Shown here: positions 28,077-36,970 of the stretch, piece after piece | Layout: every line of letters begins with the position of its first letter | Position numbering within the stretch: position 1 is the stretch's first letter | DNA from: Bacillota bacterium | GTDB lineage: Bacteria > Bacillota > Clostridia > Lachnospirales > Lachnospiraceae | Direction: 5' to 3' | Assembly (NCBI GenBank): GCA_023418475.1 | Contig: JAEZZO010000070.1 | Coordinates: 15,340-79,339, forward strand | DNA: 64,000 nucleotides | Notes under the pieces: model-generated | What the model saw: only the letters and a program-made list of their open reading frames with translations | Databases searched by the model: none | Told to the model about the DNA's origin: nothing | Position numbers and translations under genes: made by a program

Positions 28077-29516
28077 ATGAAAGACATACTGATCTTCATG
28101 AGTGATCAGCATACACCTTATATTTCAGGCTGGAAAGGTGGATTGGCGGATACCCCCAATCTGGACCGGTTGTGTGCAGAAGGGACCCGCTTTGAGGAAG
28201 CATATACTGCCTGCCCCTTATGCGTTCCGGCACGCATGGCCATGATGAGTGGTCTTCTGCCGCAAAAGACAGGGATATTCACCAATTTTGACAGTTTTCC
28301 TAATACCCAACCATCCATATTACATCCGCTGGTTGAAGCGGGATACGAGACAGTTTTATGCGGACGCATGCATTTCGTTGGGATCGATCAGCGCCATGGA
28401 TTTACAAAAAGAATTGCTCCGGATACTACACCAGTAGGCTGGAGCCGTCCGGTAGAAAAACTTCGGGCGGAACGTGGTGAATTTATCGCAACCTATGCGG
28501 CACCTGGATCCACCAGATTTGTCGGAGGAGGAGAAACACCGGTAGTAAATTATGACAGAATGGTAATCCGGGCCGCACTGGATTACTTAAATAAAGAACA
28601 TGAGAAGCCGCAATGTATTGTAGTGGGAACATATGGACCGCATTTTCCCTATGTGGCACCAAAAGAGCTTTATCTAAAATATTTAGAGAGTGTAAGGGTT
28701 CCTGAGCTGTTTCTGGAGAGGCCGGAGTATATGAATCCGGTTCTTCTGGGACAATGCAATCGTGAGGTTACTGCACAGAAGGTCAGGGGAGCGATTGCTG
28801 CATATTGCGGACTGGTAGAGCTTATGGATACTCAAATTGGAATGATACGCGAAAAGTTTGAAGAATTTACTCAAAAAAGAGGAAGTCAGGGAATATTTTG
28901 CTATTTATCCGATCACGGTGATCAGCTTGGAGACAGGGGTATTTTCGGTAAGGATACATTCTTTGAGAAATCTGCTAAGATACCAATGATTTTTGCAGGA
29001 AGTGGTATTAAGGCAGGACAGGTACGCAAAGAGGCAGTCAGCCTTCTGGATATTGGACCAACCCTATGGCATCTTTTGAACAGCGAAAAGCTTCCGGAAT
29101 ATGATGGCCTTAGTCTAATGCCGGCGCTGCAGGGTGAGAAGGCTAAGATGGAGAGAACTATATTATGCGAACATATGTACCGGATGGATGGACAGAATTT
29201 GCATGGGTTGATGCTGAAGCAGGGAAGATATAAATATATTACCTATCATGGCTTAAACGAAATGCTATTTGATACGGAGGAGGATCCGTTGGAGCAGAAT
29301 AATCTGATAGCACAGTTTCCGGAGATGGCAGAACAATTCAGACTATATGCAGCGAAAGGTATTCCTTCCGGTCAGATTGAGCAGGAGCAGGAGCTTCACA
29401 CACAAAAAATCCGGTGGTTTCGAAGCTGGGAGGAAATGTCAGGCCTGGATGAGAGCGAGAGATGGCAGGATAATCCGCCGGAGGCCCGTAATAAGCCAGA
29501 ACTGTGCATTGAATGA
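28077..29516 (+). CDS. Cys-type sulfatase (cytoplasmic), paralog of the 11331 gene
   Basis: Sulfatase of 479 residues. F-M-S-D-Q-H at the start, formylglycine motif C-V-P-A-R with Cys49, and L-S-D-H-G-D-Q-L-G-D-R-G for the second metal site. Several blocks are nearly identical to the 11331 sulfatase, including Y-x-A-C-P-L-C-V-P-A-R-M, L-C-G-R-M-H-F and C-I-V-V-G-T-Y-G-P-H-F-P-Y-V-A-P. The two therefore come from a duplication and now flank the locus. ATG 28077 sits behind AAGGAGGGA; a TTG at 28071 is too close to it. It is followed by the TauE/SafE exporter after 31 bp. Confidence 0.91.
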   Translation: MKDILIFMSDQHTPYISGWKGGLADTPNLDRLCAEGTRFEEAYTACPLCVPARMAMMSGLLPQKTGIFTNFDSFPNTQPSILHPLVEAGYETVLCGRMHFVGIDQRHGFTKRIAPDTTPVGWSRPVEKLRAERGEFIATYAAPGSTRFVGGGETPVVNYDRMVIRAALDYLNKEHEKPQCIVVGTYGPHFPYVAPKELYLKYLESVRVPELFLERPEYMNPVLLGQCNREVTAQKVRGAIAAYCGLVELMDTQIGMIREKFEEFTQKRGSQGIFCYLSDHGDQLGDRGIFGKDTFFEKSAKIPMIFAGSGIKAGQVRKEAVSLLDIGPTLWHLLNSEKLPEYDGLSLMPALQGEKAKMERTILCEHMYRMDGQNLHGLMLKQGRYKYITYHGLNEMLFDTEEDPLEQNNLIAQFPEMAEQFRLYAAKGIPSGQIEQEQELHTQKIRWFRSWEEMSGLDESERWQDNPPEARNKPELCIE

Positions 29517-29547
29517 TTTCTTGGAATGAGGTAGAAGTGGAGATAAT

Positions 29548-30333
29548 ATGATTTATTTTATTTTTTTGATAATAAGTTTTTCAGCGTCCATAATAGGTGC
29601 GATATGTGGTATCGGAGGGGGCGTCATTATTAAGCCTTTGCTGGATTCCTTTGGTATTTTAGATGTAAAAACCATTAGCTTTCTGTCCGGCTGCACTGTT
29701 CTTGCAATGAGTACTTATTCTTTTATAGTAACGAAATTAAAAGGTGAATCACAGGTAGATGGAAGAATTAGTACTCCTCTGGCCATTGGTGCAGCGATTG
29801 GGGGAATATTAGGGAAAAGTCTCTTTCAAACTTTAGTGCATTCTATAGATCAAAATCGGGTAGGAGCCATTCAGGCAGGTTTCCTATTACTTGTAACATT
29901 AGGGACAATGGTTTATACTGTATACAAAGCCAGAATTAAAACCATGTATATTACACATAAGTTGGTATGCTTTCTGGTAGGAGGGGCTTTGGGAATAATG
30001 TCCTCCTTTCTGGGTATTGGGGGAGGACCGATCAATCTGGTAGTAATGTCTTTCTTTTTTTCTATGACTACAAAGGTGGCGGCACAGAACTCTCTGTATA
30101 TCATTTTGGTTTCACAGCTTACCAGTATGTTTAATTCGATTATTACAGCTACGGTTCCAGCATTTTCCTTAGCACTATTGATTTTAATGGTGATCGGAGG
30201 TATTATGGGTGGCTATTTCGGTAGAAAAATGAATAAAAAGATGGACAACCGTAAAGTGGATCATTTATTTATGATGTTAATGTGCATCATAATAATTATT
30301 AATATTTATAATGTATATCACTTTCTTAATTAA
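29548..30333 (+). CDS. TauE/SafE-family membrane anion exporter
   Basis: Membrane protein of 261 residues with about eight hydrophobic segments. The internal repeat of this family is visible as two G-I-G-G-G motifs, one in G-A-I-C-G-I-G-G-G-V-I near residue 22 and one in F-L-G-I-G-G-G-P-I near 157. Family members export sulfite, sulfoacetate or related anions. Directly after six sulfatases, the simplest reading is export of sulfate or a sulfonate released in the cytoplasm. This is inference, since several family members have unknown substrates. Confidence 0.82.
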   Translation: MIYFIFLIISFSASIIGAICGIGGGVIIKPLLDSFGILDVKTISFLSGCTVLAMSTYSFIVTKLKGESQVDGRISTPLAIGAAIGGILGKSLFQTLVHSIDQNRVGAIQAGFLLLVTLGTMVYTVYKARIKTMYITHKLVCFLVGGALGIMSSFLGIGGGPINLVVMSFFFSMTTKVAAQNSLYIILVSQLTSMFNSIITATVPAFSLALLILMVIGGIMGGYFGRKMNKKMDNRKVDHLFMMLMCIIIIINIYNVYHFLN

Positions 30334-30398
30334 ACAATAGTATTTGAGTGTTAAAAGCCCCGAGAAAAATTGACAAATGATATTTTGCTGAGCAAATG

Positions 30399-30480
30399 TG
30401 CATCCGCCGGAGACTGCCTAATTCTCACGCAGGTTTATATTAATCTGGGTGTTGAAAAATCAGAGTGAGAATTTGACACC
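30399..30480. repeat. Dispersed intergenic palindromic repeat, family 1, copy A
   Basis: About 82 bp that match the reverse complement of 55830-55913 along nearly the whole length, with scattered substitutions. Internally it is palindromic: C-T-A-A-T-T-C-T-C-A-C at one end and G-T-G-A-G-A-A-T-T-T-G at the other. It lies in the 224-bp gap between the exporter and the sulfatase maturase. No open reading frame. Likely an amplified hairpin element. Confidence 0.75.
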
Positions 30481-30557
30481 CAAATCATGATAGTAAATTG
30501 TACAGATATATTTAAACTTACCATTTGAAAACATTCACGAAAGGAGAATTCCGAAAG

Positions 30558-31655
30558 ATGCCCAATATAAATGTACTGATAAAACCAGCTTCCGGATTGT
30601 GCAATATAAGGTGCAGGTATTGCTTTTATCATGACGAAGCACAAAACAGGGCAATAAAATCCTATGGTTTTATGTCCGAAGAGTGTTTGGAGCAAATCAT
30701 CAAAAAGGCTATAGAATATTCGGATACGTCGTGTACGATCGCTTATCAGGGCGGTGAACCAACCCTTCGGGGTCTTGATTTTTATCGGAAATCTATAGAA
30801 TTTCAAAAGAAATATAATACCAGAAAATTGATAATTGAGAATGCAATTCAAACGAACGGGATCGAACTGAATACGGAATGGGCAGTATTTCTGAAAGAAA
30901 ATAAATTCCTTGTAGGAATATCGTTAGATGGAACATCTTTTACACATGATTCGTTTCGTGTGGATGCAAAAAATGAGGGTACATTTCAGAAAGTTATGGC
31001 AGCAATCTCCTTGTTGAATGAATATCAAGTGGATTATAACATACTGACAGTAGTTAATGCGCTTACGGCCAAAAAAGCATCACAAATCTATGAGTTATAT
31101 CAGCAAAATGGCTTTGACTATTTACAGTTTATTCCTTGCTTAAATCCTTTGGGAAAGATTGAAGAGAGATTTAACTACTCTTTGACAGCAAAGGCTTATG
31201 GTCAATTTTTGAAAACTTTATTTGATCTATGGTATAACGATTTTTGCAAGGGAACTATCGTTCATATACAACAATTTGAAGGTTATATCAGAATGCTGCT
31301 TCGTATGTATCCGGAGGTATGCGGTATGAGCGGTTTATGCTCTTCTCAGCATGTAGTGGAGGCAGATGGAGAGGTATATCCCTGTGATTTCTATGTACTG
31401 GATGAATATAAGCTGGGTAATTTAAACCAGGTTTCCTTTGAAGAGATCAATAATAAAAGAAAAGAACTGCAGTTTATTGAGCGTTCGGCAACTGTGCATG
31501 AGGATTGCAATAAATGCAAATATTATGCTATCTGCAGAGGAGGCTGCCAAAGACACCGGGATCCGAAGAATGTTTTTTGTGCGGCATATTATGATTTCTT
31601 TGAGTATTCATTACAGCGTCTGGAGAAAATTGCAGAATGGTATAGCAGGAGATAA
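30558..31655 (+). CDS. Anaerobic sulfatase-maturating enzyme (radical SAM/SPASM)
   Basis: Radical SAM enzyme of 365 residues that converts the active-site Cys of sulfatases to formylglycine without oxygen. The N-terminal cluster motif is C-N-I-R-C-R-Y-C (Cys15, Cys19, Cys22), followed by C-F-Y. The C-terminal SPASM region binds two more clusters, with C-G-M-S-G-L-C, Y-P-C-D-F-Y and C-N-K-C-K-Y-Y-A-I-C-R-G-G-C near the end. Length and order match known anSME proteins. ATG 30558 with AAGGAG is chosen over a TTG at 30525. All six neighbouring sulfatases are the Cys-type substrates it would need. Confidence 0.93.
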   Translation: MPNINVLIKPASGLCNIRCRYCFYHDEAQNRAIKSYGFMSEECLEQIIKKAIEYSDTSCTIAYQGGEPTLRGLDFYRKSIEFQKKYNTRKLIIENAIQTNGIELNTEWAVFLKENKFLVGISLDGTSFTHDSFRVDAKNEGTFQKVMAAISLLNEYQVDYNILTVVNALTAKKASQIYELYQQNGFDYLQFIPCLNPLGKIEERFNYSLTAKAYGQFLKTLFDLWYNDFCKGTIVHIQQFEGYIRMLLRMYPEVCGMSGLCSSQHVVEADGEVYPCDFYVLDEYKLGNLNQVSFEEINNKRKELQFIERSATVHEDCNKCKYYAICRGGCQRHRDPKNVFCAAYYDFFEYSLQRLEKIAEWYSRR

Positions 31656-31785
31656 GATATAAATTCGACGGAATTATAGAATGCAGGGTTTTAGAATAGT
31701 GAAATGTATAGAACAAAGACTCTCTTTACATTTGTTAAAATGAAAGGGAAAAAATACATTGGGAATAGAGAGGAAGGAATAAACA

Positions 31786-33192
31786 ATGAAAAAACAGATC
31801 TGGAATCCATACTTACCATTGGAGGAATATATTCCGGATGGAGAACCGCATGTATTTGGTAATCGCTTATACCTGTATGGTTCTCATGATAAGGAAAATG
31901 GCAATGAATTCTGTGAACTGGATTATGTATGTTACTCGGCACCGGTGGAGGATTTATCGGACTGGAAGTGTGAAGGTGTTATTTACAGAAAAGAACAGGA
32001 TCCTTTCAATACGGATGGTAAATTGTATCTGTATGCACCGGATGTATGTCAGGGTACCGACGGCAGGTACTATCTTTACTACTCCTTGAAATTCTCAAAT
32101 TGCATTTCCGTGGCAGTCTGTGATACACCTGCAGGGCAGTATGAATATTACGGACGAGTTTCCTATGGAGACGGCAGTCTTTTAACAGAGAATATTCCCT
32201 ATGATCCATCGGTTATTTATGTAGACGGGCATGTCTACTTATACTATGGGTTTGCACCTACTACAATCAATATAGCCAGGTATCAGGGTGTAGATAAGCC
32301 GGGTGGAAGTGTGGTTGAACTGGAAAAGGATATGCTGACCGTGAAGGAAGGACCGCAGATTGTAATACCCAGCTCAGATTACGGGAAAGGTACATCCTTT
32401 GAGGGACATGAGTATTTTGAAGCTCCCTCTATTCGAAAAATCGGCTCCTTATACTATCTTGTGTATTCGGCGGTTAACTGCCATGAACTGTGTTATGCAG
32501 TCAGCCACGAGCCAATGTCCGGTTTTCAATACGGGGGCGTGATTATAAGCAATGGAGACATCGGTTATCAGGGAAGGAAAAGTGAGGACAGGCTGTTTGC
32601 TATCGGTAATAATCATGGTGGACTGGTAGAGGTAAATGGACAATGGTATATTTTTTATCATCGTCATACCCACCTTAATCAGTACAATCGACAAGGCTGT
32701 GCCGAGCTAATTCAAATTGAACCGGATGGAAGTATCGGACAGGTACCGATCACAACCAGCGGCTTATATGGCAAGCCTCTTCCCGGACGGGGGACATATC
32801 CGGCAGTAATCTGCTGTAATCTGACTAATGGAAGAATGCCAATTCTGCCTTCTTTGGCAAGACCAGCTGTAAATATCGATTTTCCATACATTAACGGCAA
32901 AGATGGGGAATACTTTATCGCTAACATCAGAGAGGGTGCAGTCATAGGGTACAAATATTTTAATCTGAAGGAAACCAGAAAGATTACAATTGTGTACCGT
33001 GGAAAAGGAGAAGGAACGGTTTTGATCCAAAAGAGGCTCGAAGGAGAAGCAGCAGCGAAGTACAGGGTGGAGAGCTCTGAGTGCTGGAAAAAGGCAGCCC
33101 AGGAAATCTGTTTTGACAAAGATGATAATACACTTTTTCTTCAATATGAAGGAAAAGGAGAAATTGAATTGCGAGAGCTTATTCTGGAATAG
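31786..33192 (+). CDS. GH43-family glycoside hydrolase with C-terminal beta-sandwich domain
   Basis: A 468-residue intracellular enzyme; no signal peptide is seen. The N-terminal five-bladed propeller (about 1-320) begins N-P-Y-L-P-L-E-E-Y-I-P-D-G-E-P with the likely catalytic base Asp. It contains Y-D-P-S-V-I-Y-V-D-G-H-V-Y (pKa-tuning Asp) and F-E-A-P-S-I-R-K-I-G (acid Glu). Residues about 350-468 look like a CBM6-type beta-sandwich. GH43 enzymes remove xylose, arabinose or galactose units. It is 130 bp downstream of the maturase and may trim the desulfated oligosaccharides. A terminator follows. Confidence 0.85.
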   Translation: MKKQIWNPYLPLEEYIPDGEPHVFGNRLYLYGSHDKENGNEFCELDYVCYSAPVEDLSDWKCEGVIYRKEQDPFNTDGKLYLYAPDVCQGTDGRYYLYYSLKFSNCISVAVCDTPAGQYEYYGRVSYGDGSLLTENIPYDPSVIYVDGHVYLYYGFAPTTINIARYQGVDKPGGSVVELEKDMLTVKEGPQIVIPSSDYGKGTSFEGHEYFEAPSIRKIGSLYYLVYSAVNCHELCYAVSHEPMSGFQYGGVIISNGDIGYQGRKSEDRLFAIGNNHGGLVEVNGQWYIFYHRHTHLNQYNRQGCAELIQIEPDGSIGQVPITTSGLYGKPLPGRGTYPAVICCNLTNGRMPILPSLARPAVNIDFPYINGKDGEYFIANIREGAVIGYKYFNLKETRKITIVYRGKGEGTVLIQKRLEGEAAAKYRVESSECWKKAAQEICFDKDDNTLFLQYEGKGEIELRELILE

Positions 33193-33212
33193 ATAGAATC
33201 ATTCAAACATTT

Positions 33213-33242
33213 AAGACTATGACTTTTGTCATAGTCTTTTCT
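33213..33242 (+). terminator. Terminator after the GH43 gene
   Basis: Perfect 11-bp inverted repeat AAGACTATGAC / GTCATAGTCTT with a 4-nt loop and a following T-run, about 20 bp after the stop codon. Confidence 0.88.
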
Positions 33243-33353
33243 ATCTTTTCACACTTAATGAAACGGCTCATAATTGTTATACTTAGACCATATCGTGAAA
33301 GATTAGCTTTCCAGTTTCATATACATAGCTTTACAGAGATGAAAATGGGAGCA

Positions 33354-33535
33354 GTGTGAAGAAAAAAAGCATCTTCACACTAAAAAGAACCCCGAAATGA
33401 GCACGGCGGTACTCATTCCAGGCTTCTTCCCCAGTTATTTAAGATGCCGCTTTGCGGAATCAGGATTGGAAGGATGAAGGAAAATCATCTTCGCACTTAA
33501 GATGCCGCTTTGCGGAATCAGGATTGGATGGATGA
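33354..33535. repeat. Dispersed hairpin repeat family 2, copy A, with an internal direct duplication
   Basis: 33354-33476 matches 61513-61634 in the same orientation over about 120 bp. Shared blocks include A-G-C-A-T-C-T-T-C-A, A-A-C-C-C-C-G-A-A-A-T-G-A-G-C-A-C, C-T-C-A-T-T-C-C-A-G-G-C-T-T-C-T-T-C and G-A-T-G-C-C-G-C. It can fold into nested hairpins. In this copy a roughly 38-bp end segment (T-T-A-A-G-A-T-G-C-C-G-C...) is repeated directly at 33497-33534. The element fills most of the gap before the ABC exporter genes. Confidence 0.75.
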
Positions 33536-33563
33536 ATAAAGATAAGGGATGGAGGATAAAAAA

Positions 33564-34337
33564 TTGAGCGGGACAATTCTTAAATTAGAAGGTCTAACAA
33601 AAAAATATGATAATAAGCCGGTGGTAGATCATATCAATCTGGAAATCAGGAAAGGGGAAATCTTTGGTTTGCTGGGACCTAATGGTGCAGGCAAGAGTAC
33701 AACCATGAATATGATTTGTTCTCTGGTAAAGCCTACTGCAGGGAAAATTGAACTGTTTGATTATGACATGAAATATGACAGGAAGAAAGTGAAATCTAAA
33801 TTAGGATATATTCCGCAGGAGCTTGCACTTCATGGGAATTTAAAAGCATGGGAGAATGTTGAATTATTTACCTCACTTTACGGGATTAAGGGAGAAGCTC
33901 TCAAAAAGGCAGTAACGGAATCATTGGAATTTGTAGGACTGGAGGATAAGAGAAACGGCTTCGCCAAGAATTTCTCGGGCGGCATGAAGAGAAGATTAAA
34001 TATCGCCTGTGCGATTGGACATAAACCGGAGCTGTTGATTTTTGATGAGCCTACAGTGGGTATTGATCCACAATCCAGAAACTTCATCCTTGAGAAAATA
34101 CAATATGTTAATCGGCAGGGAGCAACGGTAATCTATACAAGCCACTATATGGAGGAAATCGAAGCGATCTGTACCAGAATAGCTATCATGGACAACGGTA
34201 AGATCATTGCAATTGGTACTAAGGAGGAACTGGTAGAAATGGTTACATCAGATAAGACTTCCGATATGACATTGGAGCAGGTCTTTTTGACCCTTACCGG
34301 TAAGAAGCTTAGAGATTATGCAGAAGGGGTGATGTAA
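33564..34337 (+). CDS. ABC-2 type exporter ATPase
   Basis: ATPase of 257 residues with Walker A G-P-N-G-A-G-K-S-T-T, signature F-S-G-G-M-K-R-R-L and Walker B L-L-I-F-D-E-P-T-V-G-I-D-P, then a switch His in Y-T-S-H-Y-M-E-E-I. This is the pattern of drug, lipid or peptide ABC-2 exporters. Two starts compete. The TTG at 33564 lies 8 nt after GGAGG, while the ATG at 33549 has AAGGG touching it and would overlap that GGAGG; the TTG is preferred. It is followed at once by two ABC-2 permease genes and then by a two-component system that may control them. Confidence 0.87.
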   Translation: MSGTILKLEGLTKKYDNKPVVDHINLEIRKGEIFGLLGPNGAGKSTTMNMICSLVKPTAGKIELFDYDMKYDRKKVKSKLGYIPQELALHGNLKAWENVELFTSLYGIKGEALKKAVTESLEFVGLEDKRNGFAKNFSGGMKRRLNIACAIGHKPELLIFDEPTVGIDPQSRNFILEKIQYVNRQGATVIYTSHYMEEIEAICTRIAIMDNGKIIAIGTKEELVEMVTSDKTSDMTLEQVFLTLTGKKLRDYAEGVM

Positions 34338-34338
34338 G

Positions 34339-35451
34339 ATGCCATTTGTATTAATTAAAAATAATCTGAAGCTCATGCTTCGAGGTAAATGGATTCTGTT
34401 TATGATGATCATTCTGCCATTAGTTACAATTGCTTTGCTTTCCAACGCCTTTCAGGAGATGATGAATACCGATTATACAGTATCAGAATTTACAGTAGGA
34501 TACCGGATCAGAGAGGATAATAGTTATAGGAAGCTGATACCTGCATTAAAAAAGGTCTGCAAGACGCAGAAAATCTTATTGCAGGAATATCCGGAAGGTG
34601 ATATTTCGCAGCTGCTGAAAAATAAGACAGTGGCAGCATTTGTAGAAATAAAGGACAGCAAATCCTATCAGATTTTCCAGTCGAGTGATTATAAGACAGA
34701 GGCGGCTATTACAGAAAGCATCTTTTCAAGCTTCTTCTATCAGACGAATAAGGCTGTAACGGCAGCTACTTACACGTCAGAACAAGGAAAAGCGGATTTA
34801 TCTTCCGTAAGGGATACAAAAGTACGTCATGAGGTATTGCCAACTGATCCTGTTCCGTCCTCTACCGATTATTATGGTATTATTTATATTGTATATTTTG
34901 CATCGTGCGGTATGGTATCCTTAGTAGCGGTAATATCGAGTGAAAGAAAAAGTGCAATATTATCCAGAATGAAGGTTTCTCATCTCTCCAAATTTAGCTT
35001 TTATCTAGGGAAATTCCTGCCATGTACCCTGGCAATCTTTATTGAGATAGGTACGGCCTGGATGATATCTATTCCGTTATTTGGTATTCACTGGGGCAAT
35101 ATTGGACTATCTGCTATTATCATATTTCTTGTTTCGATGGCTTCCAGTGCCTTCGGAATTTTATTGTTCCAGTTATTTAGCAATGTTGCCGTAAGTATTG
35201 TTTGCGGGTTTGTGATTACCTGGATCTTGGGATTTTTCGGTGGTTCCTTTCAGACCTATATGTATGCGGGACTGCCGCAAACGTTGGTCGATCTGTGCCC
35301 CATTTATTATATCAACAGGACTCTCGTAGAGTTTTCCACGATGGGGCATAGTGACTATACGGGTCTGTGTATTGGAATATTGATTGGAGAGATAGTACTT
35401 CTCAGTACGGCAGGAGCGCTGTTAACTTATCGGAAATTGGAGGAGCAGTAG
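34339..35451 (+). CDS. ABC-2 type exporter permease (first)
   Basis: A 370-residue membrane protein starting 1 bp after the ATPase stop. One N-terminal membrane segment (about 18-36) is followed by a large extracellular domain (about 40-180) and then five or six membrane segments. This is the ABC-2 permease layout (YhaP/NatB-like). The C-terminal half contains a P-x-Y-Y-I-N-R stretch between segments. It presumably pairs with the next permease. The exported compound is unknown. Confidence 0.85.
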   Translation: MPFVLIKNNLKLMLRGKWILFMMIILPLVTIALLSNAFQEMMNTDYTVSEFTVGYRIREDNSYRKLIPALKKVCKTQKILLQEYPEGDISQLLKNKTVAAFVEIKDSKSYQIFQSSDYKTEAAITESIFSSFFYQTNKAVTAATYTSEQGKADLSSVRDTKVRHEVLPTDPVPSSTDYYGIIYIVYFASCGMVSLVAVISSERKSAILSRMKVSHLSKFSFYLGKFLPCTLAIFIEIGTAWMISIPLFGIHWGNIGLSAIIIFLVSMASSAFGILLFQLFSNVAVSIVCGFVITWILGFFGGSFQTYMYAGLPQTLVDLCPIYYINRTLVEFSTMGHSDYTGLCIGILIGEIVLLSTAGALLTYRKLEEQ

Positions 35452-35452
35452 G

Positions 35453-36706
35453 ATGAATGGTTTCAATACAATCATAAAAATGAATTTGAAATTGCTTCTT
35501 AGAAATAAAGGATACTTAGCTTTTTTATTTATCTTGCCGGTAATATCTGTAATTATGCTGAATATAAAAAATCTTAACAGTGCGGATTCCGGAGAGAATA
35601 TTTATGCTATTCAGGAACTGAAAACAGAGAATAAAGTGGTGATCAATACAGCCAGCTATAAAATGAATGTAAAGGTTTATGACAGCAGTCATTCTGCATT
35701 ATCTGAATATCTATTGAAAGAGCTAGCTAAAACAGGATCATTTCGTATTTACCGTATCAAGGAAAAACCAATGAAGCTTACCGAGGCCAGAGATAAGGCA
35801 TTGGATGCAGCGAATCAAAATGTAATTGGTGCGGTGATGTATATACCTGATAACTTTGGGGCAGAAATTCTTGCCGGGAAGGACAGTAATATCGTCGTAT
35901 TTGAAGCGACAGACGATGGGCGGATTGGATTGCTGAAAGATAATATAAATACTTTTCTGAAAAGTATTTACCATTATGCTGCGCTTGCTGATTATAATCA
36001 AGCATCACTGAATTCTCTTCTGGAAACCTCTGTCAAAAATGAAATGACAAAAGAAATTGTAGGTATTGAGGTAGGAGACAAATTGAGTTTGAATTCAGAT
36101 CAGCTTTCCAGCAGTTCCAGCATCGGTTATTCTCTATCCTTCTTAATCATCGCGTTTCTATTTTGTGGTGTGTTTATAGCGGCAACCGTAGTAACAGAAC
36201 GGCAGAACCGCGTTTATAACCGTTTTATACTTTCCAAGTCGTCTTTACTAAATTACGGATTTGCAAAAATCATAATGGTATTATTAAACGTAGTAATGCA
36301 GACAGGAATTATTGCGGTTTGCATTAAATTACTTGTAAAAACTGATTTTGGAATTTCTTTTTCCAGTTTCCTGTTTTTTGTTTTCTGCCTTGGGCTCGTT
36401 TTTAACCTGCTAAGTGTTGTGATCGGTGTTTTAACGAATAATGTGCTTACAGCCAATTACATTGTTTTCTTGATCTGGTGTTTATCCAGCTTATTGGCCG
36501 GATTATATTTTCCGCTCGACGGTGCTTCGAAATGGTGGGGAAAAGCTTCCATGCTGATGCCGCAGAGATGGGTGATAAAAGCTGCCGAAATGCTGATGGC
36601 CGGAAAAAGCGGAGTCTACAGTATGTTTATTCTGGTTATGATAAATTATTTGGTGATTATCATGTGCGTTGGTCTGATTGGAATTAAAATAAGAAGAAAA
36701 GAGTGA
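35453..36706 (+). CDS. ABC-2 type exporter permease (second)
   Basis: A 417-residue membrane protein beginning 1 bp after the previous stop codon. The topology is the same: an N-terminal membrane segment (about 20-36), an extracellular domain up to about 220 and then six membrane segments. The C-terminal part has L-M-P-Q-R-W-V-I-K-A-A-E, typical of the region before the last helix in ABC-2 permeases. The ATPase, the two permeases and the downstream kinase/regulator resemble stress-response efflux modules. Confidence 0.85.
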   Translation: MNGFNTIIKMNLKLLLRNKGYLAFLFILPVISVIMLNIKNLNSADSGENIYAIQELKTENKVVINTASYKMNVKVYDSSHSALSEYLLKELAKTGSFRIYRIKEKPMKLTEARDKALDAANQNVIGAVMYIPDNFGAEILAGKDSNIVVFEATDDGRIGLLKDNINTFLKSIYHYAALADYNQASLNSLLETSVKNEMTKEIVGIEVGDKLSLNSDQLSSSSSIGYSLSFLIIAFLFCGVFIAATVVTERQNRVYNRFILSKSSLLNYGFAKIIMVLLNVVMQTGIIAVCIKLLVKTDFGISFSSFLFFVFCLGLVFNLLSVVIGVLTNNVLTANYIVFLIWCLSSLLAGLYFPLDGASKWWGKASMLMPQRWVIKAAEMLMAGKSGVYSMFILVMINYLVIIMCVGLIGIKIRRKE

Positions 36707-36783
36707 GTTGCACGAAGAAAAAATAATTGTTAAAATAGAAGTAAGCAAAACAGTGGTATGAAAGCAAGGAGATATGAAAGACT

Positions 36784-36925
36784 ATTCACTTTTTGAATAG
36801 GTCATAAAAAAGTCATCAAAAAGTGAAAGGCACGGGTATAAGTTTGTAAGAAAATTACTATCAAACTATTTAGGAAAGCCAATTCACATTTTAATAGGTC
36901 ATAAAAAGTGAATAGGCACGGGTAT
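36784..36925. repeat. Imperfect direct repeat upstream of the kinase gene
   Basis: A block of about 45-57 bp occurs twice, at 36784-36840 and 36882-36925. Both contain A-A-T-A-G-G-T-C-A-T-A-A-A-A-A, a short A-rich G-T-G-A-A stretch and G-G-C-A-C-G-G-G-T-A-T-A. The repeats lie in the 264-bp gap between the exporter and the kinase, so they could be regulator-binding sites or a local duplication. Confidence 0.55.
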
Positions 36926-36970
36926 ATAAACGAGAGTCAAATAAAAGGTATGGGAAAGGCATTCAGTTAA

